Below, in pieces: positions 36,064 through 46,419 of a stretch of DNA of 64,000 nucleotides. The translations under genes were made by a program, and so were the position numbers. The notes beneath the pieces are model-generated. The model had not been told where the DNA came from and did not search any database. It was given only the letters and a program-made list of their open reading frames with translations. Numbering within the stretch: position 1 is the stretch's first letter; every line of letters starts with the position of its first letter. Source of the DNA: Valencia hispanica (Eukaryota > Chordata > Actinopteri > Cyprinodontiformes > Valenciidae); assembly GCA_963556495.2 (NCBI GenBank), contig OY747705.1:40293798-40357797 (forward strand), in the 5' to 3' direction.

Positions 36064-37375
36064 GGACCAAAAATGTTTTACCCGTCAATCTTTAAAATGA
36101 TAACGATAACATATTCAGTAATATATAGTTTTCATTCATTTTAGTTATTATTCAATCTGAACAAATTTAACAAAGAATTTACATCGTGCCATCACACATT
36201 CAAGCAGATTAATAAGCTACATTATGAATATTTTACCTGCTGTGGACTGACCGCTCCACATGGAGCTGAACTGCGCCTGTGTGAAATGGAAGATGAATCC
36301 GTGCGCCGTTGTTAGCCAATTCAGCACGGCTCTTTGAACAAGGGCTTTTTTGATTGCCTAAATGTGAGGAAATCCTGCATGCGCTCTTTTTGTATCAGTA
36401 GTTAAGATGCAGCAATCTGTCACCTCTGGTATGTGTCCAGAACAGTCACAGAAGCCTCTGTAAGCCTCCAAGGTGCTGTTAGCTCCCAGATAGCGAGATG
36501 CATTGAGTACGATATCCAGGTCTAAGACGATGCATGGATGTTCTCATGGTAATCTTTTTTTTTATTCATTCAGTTACCCGTACTTGAAAATGTCTGCCCA
36601 TTTGCACAAAGTGGTCAGGGGGTGTGAATTGCAATCTGTCAAAAGGGCCGATGGCCTTTATCTGTTTCTGTCACCGTTTAAAACAAACTGTAAAATACAG
36701 AAATATGCAGTTAATGCAACCCCTGCTTGAATCAGACAAAGCTTGAAGAGAAATCACTTCTACAGCTCTACTTGCAATTCAGACTGCAGAGATGGCCAAT
36801 AAGCTAGGATATTTTGCAAAATGAGAGTCTAAATTGTGCAGATCACTTTCTAGGACATTTTATGCTCACTCTGTATTTTACAAGGGACTTCCAGCAATGT
36901 ATGTAGTCAGTCGTAAAGTGCTTCCTCCAATTGATCACTATTCATTAGGGAGACACAGATAAACAAAATAAAGAAACAACTGTTTTATTAGTAGCACGAA
37001 ATGGGATTCCTTTGAGTCCCATCACACATTGATATGTTACCAGCCATCAGAAATGAAACTAAGCCAAAGACCTTTCATGGCATTATACTTAATAAGGTGT
37101 TTTGTTTTGTTTATTTAATTGTATTTTTTTAAGGCATTTATTATTTGAGTGACGGCAGTCTAGATCTAGCAATGTTTTGTTTTTTTCATTGCTGTTTTTT
37201 CCCTTCATTTGTAGAGGTTGCTGTTGATTCTGATACCTAATTACAACAATTGGTTAAAGTGTCTAAAAAGTCCAACATTAGGGATACCAGAGTAGGTTGA
37301 ATAAAAGGATCAAATATATTATTAAACTACTAATATTTGTCTAGAAGTTATTAATCCATCAAATTTCTATACCTG

Positions 37376-37705
37376 TGTTGTGACAAAATAGGTTTCTTTT
37401 GGCTATGGATAACTATGAATAATTGCTTAGAGCAATTATTAATAAGATAAATATTTTTTTGTCAAAATTACCACATTTAGGGCCCCATCCTGGGATCCAG
37501 GAAAATAATAATAGCCAAATAGTTCATTCTCAGTTCATATTTGAGTACTTGCCTGATAAGGCTGAGGTAATTAAACAATGACTAACAGGAATAAGTCATT
37601 GGCGTACTTTGAACAGCAAGTTACTACAAATTTATATGGAATAATAACAAGCAATGACTTTCCAAAATGTAAGAGTTTATTCAACAAACTCACTTCACTA
37701 GCAAC
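37376..37705 (-). mobile_element. LTR, 3' part (R/U5), minus orientation
   Basis: Plus strand begins TGTTGTGACAAAATAGG and aligns with 6120-6340 and with the reverse complement of 45190-45398 ('ggctatggataa', 'aattgctta.agcaattatta', 'gcctgataaggctgag'). Minus-strand AATAAA at 37676-37681 is 300 bp from the LTR end, as in the copy at 43939-45398. The LTR stops where the hAT element starts. Its other half is probably 45525-46320. Confidence 0.7.
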
Positions 37706-38402
37706 CATAGACGGATTACCGCATGGGCAAAGTGGGCATGTGCCCAGGGCCCCAGAGCCAATAGGGGCCTTTGGCCAGAGTTACGTACAACGTCAAAACA
37801 ATTTGTTTTCAAAATGGAGAAGCAGGTGCTCAGCGGTTCAGAAAAAAGAAAGCTAAGGAAAGAAAAAGAGGATAAAAATGCAACTTTGGTGCAGCAAATA
37901 CCATCAATTTTGTCATTTTTCACAAGAAAACAAGGGCAAGGTGATGGTAGGCCTGCTCATTACAGCGATGGCAGTATTACAACACCTCCCTGCTCAGACG
38001 CTCAGTGAGAAGCTAACACTGCTAGCTCAAGTGCACCGGAGACGTCTGATAGTGGTGGAGCGACACTGCCTCCTACTGACACTGTCTGTAGCAGTACTAC
38101 GGCGGGCAGCAGCCGGCTGGCCGAGGCCGAGCCACCCCAGTCTGAGCTAAATCCTATCACATCAGTAGCGGAGGATGCGATGGTGGCAGCCGGGAACGAT
38201 CCTGAGAGGAAGGAGGATGATGAAGACTCCTGGTGTGAAACTGTTACTGATCCTGTACTGTGGGGGAATATTTCCAGTAACAAAGTAAAGAGTGTTCTTA
38301 TTGAAAGAGGGCCCTCTTCATTTCACAACAGACGAGCAAAATACCCTGCATCAACAAGAGACGGTGGTCTAGGTGGTCGGGCTCGTTCATTAACCAATGA
38401 CA

Positions 38403-38555
38403 TGATCAGAATCAGAATCAGAATCAGCTTTAATGGCCAAGTATGACACATACAAGGAATTTGACTCCGGCAACTTTTCTCTCCAGTACAGAACTTAAAT
38501 AAGAGAAATAAATACAAATAAATAATAAAGGATAATATATACACCAAACCGGGGT
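38403..38555 (+). mobile_element. SINE-like insert in the hAT coding region
   Basis: 'gaatcagaatcagctttaat', 'ggccaagtatgacacatac', 'aaggaatttgactccgg' is a common fish short repeat. It separates RSLTND from QLPNGQ, which are contiguous in relatives. ATGAT occurs at both edges (38401-38405 and 38557-38561), a possible target duplication. Confidence 0.6.
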
Positions 38556-38735
38556 TATTATGATGTGCAGTCAACTGCCTAATGGACAACTGGCACCACG
38601 AGAATGGGTGGTGTATTCGCCATCTAGTGGACATGTATTTTGCTTTGCCTGCAAACTTTTCAGGGCAACAGAAAATGCATTTCTTGACGGTTTCAGCGAC
38701 TGGAAACATTCACATCGCATTTCAGAACAAGAGAG

Positions 38736-38772
38736 GAGCCCTGTCCATATGTCCAACATATGGACAGGGCTC
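38736..38772. repeat. Perfect 17-bp inverted repeat inside hAT coding sequence
   Basis: GAGCCCTGTCCATATGT, CCA, ACATATGGACAGGGCTC: perfect 17-bp arms around a 3-nt loop. It sits exactly where the transposase frame is lost (after SPVH), which suggests a local template-switch duplication. Confidence 0.9.
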
Positions 38773-39736
38773 AGAGGATGATTGAGGACGATTGCATTGA
38801 TGCAGAGGATGAGTGGAACTGGCGCAATTGACTCTGCCCTGAGGAAGCAAACCTCAGATGTGAGGGAATATTGGAGGAATGTTCTGCAACATGTAGTGGC
38901 AGTAATCAAGTTTGTAGGAGAAAGAGGGCTGGCATTCAGAGGGAATGACGAACTCCTTGGATCGCCACATAACGGCAACTATTTAGGGATATTAGAGTTA
39001 ATATCCCAATTTGACCCATTTTTGGCAGAGCATATTAAAACACGTGGCCAGAAGGGCAGAGGGAGCGTCTCATATCTGTCATCAACAATATGTGAGGAGT
39101 TCATTGACATGATGGGAGAAAAAACCAGGCAAGTAATTGCAGAAGAGCTCCGTGATGCAAAATATTTCTCCATCATTGTAGATTCCACCCCCGACCTCTC
39201 TCATGTAGATCAGTTAACATTTATCTTCAGATTTGTTAGAAAGCAAGGTAATGTAGTGGAACGTTTCCTGGCATTCAGAGCTACACGGGCCAAAGTCTGG
39301 CAGATTGTGTGACTGCTATATTGGAGCATCTCAGGCTGGACTTATCTAATTGTAGAGGCCAATCATTCGATAATGCCAGCAACATGTCGGGGCGGTACAA
39401 TGGATTACAGGCGCATTTGAAGCAACGAAACCCATTTATCCACTATGTGCCATGTACTGCCCATTCTTTAAATTTAGTGGGTGTAAACAGCATTGAGGCA
39501 AGCAGTCTAGAGGTGGGACAGTATTTTGATTTACTGCAAAGCTTGTACACATTCTGCGCTGCTTCCACTCACAGGTGGGAGTGAGTTTTTCGGAACTCCG
39601 ATATTCATATAGACTTAACATTAAAATCACTGTCAAACACTCGTTGGAGCTGTCGAGCTGACTCAACGAAAGCTTTGTGGCAAAACTATGTTAAAATAAG
39701 GGATGCATTAGAGAGCATAGCTAGCGTAAATACAGT

Positions 39737-40084
39737 AAGATTGTTATTCACGCTGGCGGCAATGACACCCGGTTACGCCAATCGGAGGTCACTAAAATTA
39801 GTGTTGCTTCGGTGTGTGAGTTTGCCAAAACAATGTCCGACTCGGTAATCCTTTCTGGTCCCCTGCCTGATTGGACCAGTGATGACATGTTTAGCCGCAT
39901 GCTGTCATTCCATCAATGGTTGCCTGGGTGGTGTCCTGCAAATGATGTGGGCTACATTGATAACTGGAGAACATTTTGGGGAAAACCTGGTCTGATCCGG
40001 AGAGACGGCATCCATCCCACTTCGGATGGAGCAGCTCTTCTTTCTAGGAATATGGCCGAATTTATTAGTCCTCCAAAACACTGA
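39737..40084 (+). pseudogene. LINE ORF1, SGNH/GDSL esterase domain, 5'-truncated
   Basis: Reads [20 protein letters not shown] at the start, then [47 protein letters not shown] and a stop. GGND is block III and DGIHPT carries the Asp and His of the SGNH hydrolase catalytic set. The GDS block with the nucleophilic Ser would lie upstream and is lost at the truncation. Esterase-like ORF1 domains are known from CR1/L2-type LINEs; their role in retrotransposition is unclear. Confidence 0.8.
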
Positions 40085-40177
40085 CAACCCAGGGTCCAGA
40101 CCAGGAAGCAGAGTCGTAGTTTAACCCACCTCTCTGCTGCTTCTGTACTGTTACCCACCCATTACCCTATAGAAACA

Positions 40178-41167
40178 GTGTCTTGCCCACAGCCGAAATT
40201 ATATGGATTAAAAGTTAAGGCAACAAAAGCAAATTATCGAAATCTCATAAAAATAAATACAACTTTGACTGAACAGAAAAATAAATCTATTAAATGTGGT
40301 TTATTAAACATAAGATCTCTCTCCTCAAAGACTTTGTTAGTAAATGACTTGATTTGTGATAATCACATTGATTTGCTTTGTCTCACAGAAATCTGGTTGC
40401 AGCAGGAGGATTATGTCAGTATAAATGAGTCAACTCCTTCCAGTCATTTAAATTTTCACATTCCTAGAAATACTGGGCGAGGGGGAGGAGTTGCAACCAT
40501 TTTCCATTCTGATTTACTAATTAGTCCCAGACCAATTGATAGCTACAGTTCTTTTGAACATCTAACCCTTAATTTTCCTCATCCAAGTTGCAAAACATTA
40601 AGACCATTTTTGTTTGTGGTTTTGTATCGTCCACCAGGCCCTTACTCTCAATTCTTGGATCAGATCTCACATTTTTTATCTGATTTAGTATTAAATACTG
40701 ATAGGGTTATTATAGTGGGGGACTTTAATATTCATGTGGATACTGAAAGTGATAGCCTAAATTCGGCCTTTAATGCTATTTTAGACTCAATTGGCTTTAC
40801 TCAAAAAGTACAGGGATCGACCCACTCGGGCAAACACACTTTGGACCTTGTACTGACATACGGTATTGAGTGTGAGGAAAAAACAGTCCACCCATATAAC
40901 CCGGTCCTGTCTGACCACTTCTTAATAACTTTTGAATTTACTTTAACTGACCATCTTAAATCTGAAAGAAAATTTCATTATAGTAGAGCTTTATCAGACA
41001 ATGCTGTAACAATTTTTAAAGAATCTGTTCCATTCTTACTTTACTTAGTGTCTCAGGGTAACACAGTGGATGGCAGCAATTCTATCTCTAACCCTTCAGA
41101 AATTGATGATCTGGTTCACAGCGTTACGTCCTCATTGCGTTTGGCATTAGATAGTGTAGCCCCCTAA
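40178..41167 (+). pseudogene. LINE ORF2, apurinic/apyrimidinic-type endonuclease part
   Basis: Endonuclease motifs in order: [24 protein letters not shown] (metal-binding Glu), [29 protein letters not shown] (catalytic Asp/Asn), [15 protein letters not shown] and [11 protein letters not shown] (catalytic Asp/His). The frame ends with TAA at 41165-41167 in a C-run/A-run; the next frame takes over 9 bp later, so a one-base deletion in the C-run probably separated endonuclease and RT. The domain nicks target DNA to prime reverse transcription. Confidence 0.88.
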
Positions 41168-41175
41168 AAAAGAAA

Positions 41176-43105
41176 GTGGCTAGCCATAGCAGGCTGACTC
41201 CTTGGTTCAACGCAGAGTTGCGTACTTTAAAGCAGAATACTAGGAAGTTGGAGAGAAAATGGCGCTCTACACACCTAGAGGATTCCTATTTAACCTGGAA
41301 TAACAGGAATAATCCTAGGTTTCTTTTTAGTACAGTCTCCAAAGTTACACAGAGTCATAGCTCTGTTGAGCCAACTATTCCCCCAGCTCTTAGCAGTGAT
41401 GATTTTATGGGATTCTTCATAAATAAAAGTAATTATATTAAAAATAAAATCATTGGCGTCCTCCCAAACATGATTACTTCTTCCTCAGTAAATGAGGCAG
41501 TATCGGAAAGAACTGTAGAACCTCAGTTGTGCTTAGGCTGTTTTGATTCAGTCGAGCTTTCGGAATTATCAAAAATATTAGCCTCATCTAAACCTTCAAC
41601 TTGTATGTTGGACCCAACTCCAACCAAATTATTTAAAGAAGTGTTCCATTTGGTTCCTGGCCCCATTTTGGATATGATGAATCTATCCTTAGTAAACGGA
41701 TACGTACCACAGGAATTTAAAATAGCTGTAATTAAACCTTTACTCAAGAAACCTTCCCTTGATCAAGATCACTTAGTGAATTACAGACCTATATCTAACC
41801 TTCCTTTCTTATCTAAAGTCCTTGAGAAAATTGTTGCTAATCAAGTCTGTGAGCATCTAAACAGTAACGAGCTGTTTGAAGAGTTTCAGTCAGGTTTTAG
41901 AGCTCATCATAGCACTAAAACAGCACTGGTGAAGGTTACTAATGATATTCTCATGGCCTCAGATAATGGACTTGTGTCTGTTCTGGTTTTGTTAGATCTC
42001 AGTGTTGCTTTTGACACAGTCGATCATAATATTCTCCTAGAAAGGCTTGAACATGTTGCAGGGATCAAAGGAACAGCACTAGGCTGGTTTAAATCATATT
42101 TGTCTGATAGATTCCAGTTTGTTCATCTAAATGATAAATCTTCTTCACTCTCAAGGGTTACTTGTGGAGTTCCACAGGTTTCTGTGCTTGGACCAATTCT
42201 GTTCACCATATATATGCTCCCAATTGGTAGAATCATTAGACAGCATGGGATAAATTTCCACAGCTATGCAGATGATACAAAACTACATTTATCCATAAAT
42301 CCTGATGAACCCAGTCAGTTAGGTAGATTACAGGCATGTCTGGAAGACATAAAAACATTGATGACCCTAAACTTTTTGCTTTTAAATTCTGACAAAACAG
42401 ATGTTGCTGTCTTTGGACGAGAAGTTCTTAAACAGAAACTGATTAGTCAATCACTTCATCTGGATGGCATTAAATTGGCCCCCAGTAATAACGTAAAGAA
42501 CCTCTGCGTTATTTTTGACCGAGACTTGACATTTAAATCCAATATTAAACAGGTTTCTAGGATTTCTTTCTTTCACCTCCGGAATATTGCTAAAATTAGA
42601 AACATCCTGTCCAGGAGTGACGCTGAGAAACTAGTCCATGCATTTGTTACCTCAAGGCTGGACTACTGTAATTCTTTACTATCAGGAAGTCAACAAAATG
42701 CCATTAAAAGCCTTCAGTTGATCCACAATGCAGCAGCAAGAGTTCTGATGAATATTAAAAAGAGAGATCACATTTCTCCTGTTTTAGCTTCCCTTCATTG
42801 GCTCCCTGTTAAATCCAGAATAGAATTTAAGATCCTTCTTCTTACATACAAAGCCCTTTATAATCAAGATCCATCATACATCAGAGATCTAATTGTTCCA
42901 TATGTTTCTAACAGAGCATTTCGCTCTCAGACTGCAGGTTTACTTGTAGTTCCTAGGATTTCTAAAAGTAGAATGGGAGGCAGATCTTTTAGTTATCAGG
43001 CTCCTCTCCTGTAGAACCAGCTCCCAGGTTTAGTCTGTGAGGCAGACACTCTGTTTACTTTTAAGGCCAGGCTTAAAACTTTCCTTTTTGACAAAGCTTA
43101 TAGTT
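41176..43105 (+). pseudogene. LINE ORF2, reverse transcriptase part
   Basis: Continues ORF2: ASHSRLTPWFNAELRTLK, then the RT with [85 protein letters not shown] and the catalytic YADDTKLH, then the C-terminal LHWLPVKSR region. Compared with the LINE at 61.3 kb about 30 residues are missing after HLEDSYLTW, PQGS has become PQVS, and a TAG at 43012-43014 replaces the Trp in the 'APL.WN.LP' motif. The homology runs on to FKARLKTFLFDKAYS near 43105. Inactive. Confidence 0.9.
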
Positions 43106-43834
43106 AGAGTGGCTAAGGTCATCCTGAGCTATCTCTGTAGTTATGCTGCTATAGGCTTAGACTGCTGGAGGACAGACTTACCAATTTTCTTCACTCTGCT
43201 ACTTCCTTTTCTCCTACGACTCTCCAGTTGTATTACAGTATATTCTGTTATTTCGACTGTTAACTTTGTTTTCTCTCAGTGTTTTTCTCTCCATAGAAGA
43301 TATACCTGGTCTTGTATCCTGCTTGGCTGCAATGACCTGTTGGACGGGGGGCATCGACTGGGATGATCCTCCCAGTAACTGAACATCCACTGTGTCCTGT
43401 TATCAACTTTTTACTTTCTGTAACATAGAAAGTTCTCTTATATCAGATCTTCTGTTCCTTCTGTGTTTCTGCTCTGTCTTCTCAAACCCCCAGACGGTCG
43501 TGGCAGATGGCCGCTCCTACTGAGCCTGGTTCTGTTGGAGGTTTCTTCCTGTTAAAGGGGAGTTTTTCCTCTCCACCGTCGCTACATGCTTGCTCAGTAT
43601 GAGGGATTGCTGAAGGATTGCTGTGGTTGGAAAGTCTGCATCAACGTGGCCCAACCTCACGCCAATGACTGACGCAATCTGCTGGGATTCCTTAAATAGG
43701 AAACTTTTTAACTGATTGGAATGTTTGTATAAATGTATTGAAATGACTTCTTGTTAAGAGCATTGAGATGATATCTTTTGTGAATTGGCGCTATATAAAT
43801 AAACTGAATTGAATTGAATTGAAAAATTGAATTG
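43106..43834 (+). other. LINE 3' UTR and pentanucleotide tail
   Basis: Non-coding. Ends 'gcgctatataaataaactg' followed by 'aattg' repeats, the short-repeat tail typical of L2/CR1-like LINEs. The plus-strand frame at 43037-43366 is not a gene. Confidence 0.75.
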
Positions 43835-43938
43835 AAAGCTTTGCGTGATTTTATATCAGCACAGCGAGGTCTTTTCACAGACTTTGAAAAGGAAGCCGCA
43901 GGTGTGCCGGTCGTGTTTCAGGAGTACAAATATGACTT
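43835..43938 (+). pseudogene. hAT transposase, middle fragment
   Basis: Reads KALRDFISAQRGLFTDFEK and on to VPVVFQEYKYD, the region after the DUF4371 core in this family. Bounded by the LINE tail on the left and the solo LTR on the right. Confidence 0.65.
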
Positions 43939-45398
43939 TGTTGTGACTGCATTTATCATAAGATGAACTGAACAGACTTGTTGGAAGACCACATTTCCCA
44001 GCAATCCTAGCAGTGACCCCCAACACACTCCTATTGGTCCATGACCACCCACGGTGACATCGGCGATGACATCACGGCCAAAGGGTGCTATAAGAGTAGT
44101 CGCGCCCATTTTGAATTGTTCTCACTCAGTTCTTGGATGAACTACTGCTGAACAGAGGACACCTCACCGGTGAAGATTCTCTTTTGTCCTGACCCGCTGG
44201 ACCGGGGAAGAACTCATTTCAAAGCTTCGAAGTGCGCACCCCGTCTGCGTAACCAGGGTGCGCGATATAGGAACTGTTCCAAGACAGTTTGTTAGACGTC
44301 GACCTGCAAGCCATCCAGCCTGCATTTGGGCCACACGGTCCTTAAATCCTGTACAGGTTTTTTTTATTTTATTCGTCCTTTTCTTGCTCAACCACGGACA
44401 CAATTCGCTGTCCTCCTAGTGGACTGGACCTCCTTCAAGGCAAAGTAGGACTGAACCGGTTCATTTATACTAATATTGTGTCTGGGCGGAGATAAATAGA
44501 GAAAACAGAGTTTTAACGAGTTAGATCTCGTTCATTGTTGGTTAAAGTGTTTTTAAGCGCTGTACCTGTTTGCTCATTTTTGCATCGTCGCACGTATAAG
44601 TCTGAGCTGAAATTGCTGTTTGAAACTGTTTGTTTTATCCTGAGCAGATCACGCCTTTCTTTCTTTTTCCCTCCTCTCCTTTACTCTCTCTCTCTCTCCC
44701 TGATCACTCCGTCGGCAGAGTCGGGCTTGGTCCTGCCTGCTTTAGCTAGTCTTAGCTGAAATGTTTAACTGCATTGTCTTTAGTCTGTCGCTAAAGCTAC
44801 CACATGGACGCTTTCCCCATGTGCTCCTTTAGCCAAAGGTAGTTTTATGACTCTTTCTTAGGCTCCATGTGCTGTTCTCCATCTTGACACACAGCTGAGA
44901 ATAATGACTTTTGTCCCATAGGCTATCTGTGACTTGGGCTCCCTGGAGTGAGGGCACCCCCTCCTTTTCTGACCCGAACCTCAGCTGTCTCCCTGATTTC
45001 AATTCATGTTAATTGTGTTTAATGTTCACCTATTATTGTTGTCTAAGATCTGTAGTCGTTTGCATTCTTTAGAATAGATGGGATTTTTTATTTTCTAAAT
45101 AAAGTCCCCTTAATCTTGAAGAGAAGTTGTCTGGGATTACTTGGAGTGATGCATACAATTAAATTCCACAGCGTAAGAACGTATTCCTTCATTTGTTTAA
45201 TTATCTCAGCCTTATCAGGCTGGTAACCATAAACACAAACTGAGACTGAACAATTTGGCTAAATGTTCCTGGAATCCAACAGGATGGTGCCCCTAAACTT
45301 GGTAATTTTTACATAAAATTATTAATCTTATTAATAATTGCCCTAAGCAATTATTCATAATTATCCATAGCCAAATCCTACCTATCTGCGGCACAACA
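43939..45398 (+). mobile_element. Solo LTR, plus orientation, with ACTT target duplication
   Basis: 1460 bp. Starts TGTTGTG and ends CACAACA, a perfect 7-bp terminal inverted repeat, flanked by ACTT at 43935-43938 and 45399-45402. It has a TATA-like GCTATAAG near 44088 and AATAAA at 45098-45103, 295 bp before the end. The last 200 bp match 37376-37577 and 6120-6240. No internal retroviral genes: a solo LTR left by recombination. Removing it with one ACTT copy restores the hAT reading frame across the site. Confidence 0.88.
45098..45103 (+). terminator. LTR polyadenylation signal AATAAA
   Basis: Positioned before a T/G-rich stretch (gttgtctgggattacttgg), as expected for the R/U5 boundary. Confidence 0.55.
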
Positions 45399-45500
45399 AC
45401 TTCCAGCGCGCCAAAAAGCGCAGACGATTTGAGGATGACGGCGCAGGAAAAGATGCAGTGTTTGATGGGAGGAGCAAATTTCAAATAGAAACATTTAATG
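45399..45500 (+). pseudogene. hAT transposase fragment after the solo LTR
   Basis: FQRAKKRRRFEDDGAGKDAV ... KFQIETFNV, in frame with 43835-43938 once the LTR is discounted. In this family 'RxRKRxxDD ... FKVETFxxIID' precedes the C-terminal dimerisation region, which is absent here, so the rest is deleted. Confidence 0.75.
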
Positions 45501-45524
45501 TGGCTAACGGGTCATTCCGTATAG

Positions 45525-46320
45525 CTTACCACCAGAGAACAAAGAAAAGCTACATTTGGACGGAGTAACTCATGTTGCCTGATTAAAATGACTATTGGTC
45601 AAAAATACTGTTTATACCCACCAATTGAAAGATTAAATCTTGCAAATGCAGCAAAAACACTGGGAAATAGATCATTAAAACAAACCTTAAATTGCTTATT
45701 CTAAGCTAATTTATCTCTGCCCAGGCACAACCTTACTTGAAAGATTCTTAGATCTCTGTAGCAGTGTGAATCCATTGTCCGGAAAGATCCGCGATAAAGG
45801 AGAGAAACCATCAGTTAGCTGGTCAGCTTACAGCAGCTGCATGGGGCGCAGCTAGCAGTCAGTACTCGTGGGTGCATGGCTAGCGAGCCAACTTTAGCTC
45901 GGAATGTCGTTGTCCTCTCAGCTTGGCAGCTTTCAGGTCCTATCATCTCCCACGGACTGTTCCTTTTTCACGAGCAGCCTTTACTTTAGCAGTTTCGGCC
46001 AAACAGGTCTTGGCTCCTTGCGGGGCTCTCTCTCTTTTTGGTGGAATCTATTATTCAAAGATTCCTTCTGCAGGGTTTTGAACAAGTCAGGTTCAGGGCT
46101 TATTCCATCGGCCGGAAAACCAGACTGAAACACATCAAAACGGTTGGTCATTGTTAGGAAGCAGTGAAGGGCGGAGCCTATGCTTATATAGGGGTGATTG
46201 TGTCCCATAAAGTTCTCCTTTCCTGCTAACCTGAAGAGAATTGTGGGATTTTCAGTCCTTACTGCTGGAGGTCTGTATTTGGATCATAATCACGGCTGTG
46301 GCCCCAAACATGCTTAATTC
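45525..46320 (-). mobile_element. LTR, 5' part (U3/R), minus orientation; probable other half of 37376-37705
   Basis: The minus strand has a TATA box TATATAAG (46183-46190). The segment 'ttgtgcctgggcagagataaa' (about 45713-45733) matches 'ttgtgtctgggcggagataaa' at 44475-44495 and a diverged counterpart near 7255-7285. 'ggaatgtcgttgtcctctc' (45901) matches 'gaacgtcgttgtcctctc' at 7418. The left boundary is the putative hAT right end; the right boundary is not resolved. Confidence 0.55.
46116..46162 (-). repeat. 47-bp LINE reverse transcriptase scrap inside the LTR
   Basis: 'aaaaccagactgaaacacatc ... ggttggtcattgttaggaagc' closely matches 11777-11825 and the complement of 62637-62683, coding LTMTNRFDVFQSGF. 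It lies about 21-67 nt downstream of the LTR TATA box. Confidence 0.75.
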
Positions 46321-46329
46321 TTGCATGCG

Positions 46330-46410
46330 GTTACTGGTGCCCATCTCCAATGGTTGTTCAGCCATTACCCTGATATGCATGTTTTTGGCATGGGGTTAGG
46401 AAACCAAATT
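46330..46410 (-). repeat. SINE/RTE-tail repeat fragment
   Basis: 'gttactggtgcccatctcc' and 'tgatatgcatgtttttgg' are complement blocks of the family at 9788-10152 with the middle deleted. Confidence 0.5.
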
Positions 46411-46419
46411 ACCCCATTT

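Larger units (their letters stand above)
37814..39730 (+). pseudogene. hAT transposase, N-terminal two thirds (DUF4371)
   Basis: Starts MEKQVLSGSEKRKLRKEKED; a TGA breaks the frame at 38006, and it resumes by 38180 up to RSLTND (38401). After the insert it continues QLPNGQLAPREWVVYSPSSG with the TTF-type zinc-finger cysteines (CFACKLF). The 38782-39312 frame is the DUF4371 core: GLAFRGNDELLGSPHNGNYL, YLSSTICEEFID, then AKYFSIIVDSTPDLSHVDQL, containing the first catalytic Asp. After a frameshift near 39308 come GQSFDNASNMSGRYNGLQAH (second Asp) and the CTAHSLNLVG Cys/His motif. The match ends at about 39730, where the LINE begins. The family moves hAT elements by cut and paste. Broken here by stops, frameshifts and insertions. 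Confidence 0.85.
39731..43834 (+). mobile_element. LINE (L2/CR1-like), 5'-truncated, with esterase-type ORF1
   Basis: About 4.1 kb. Contains the C-terminal part of an SGNH-esterase ORF1 (39737-40084), an ORF2 with endonuclease and reverse transcriptase (40178-43105), a 700-bp 3' UTR and a tail of 'gaatt' repeats (43800-43834). The 5' edge falls inside the hAT transposase. No target duplication is visible, and the flanking hAT peptide appears to have lost about 50-60 residues at the junction, so the insertion was probably accompanied by a deletion. Confidence 0.85.
37706..45524 (+). mobile_element. hAT element (DUF4371/ZMYM type) with three later insertions
   Basis: Starts catagacggattaccgcatg, followed by 'gcccagggcccc' and 'aggggcc', a typical end of this hAT group. 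Transposase pieces follow in order on the plus strand: 37814-38402, 38556-39730, 43835-43938, 45399-45500. Interruptions are a SINE-like insert (38403-38555), a LINE (about 39731-43834) and a solo LTR (43939-45398). The right end is uncertain: 'gggtcattccgtatag' (45509-45524) is weakly similar to the left end, with poorly matching 8-mers outside (CTAGCAAC, CTTACCAC). The transposase C-terminus is missing. Confidence 0.65.

Noticed and set aside
43939..46320. A full endogenous provirus between the plus LTR and the minus LTR
   Set aside because: The LTRs are in opposite orientations and no gag, pol or env sequence lies between them; the sequence between is hAT.
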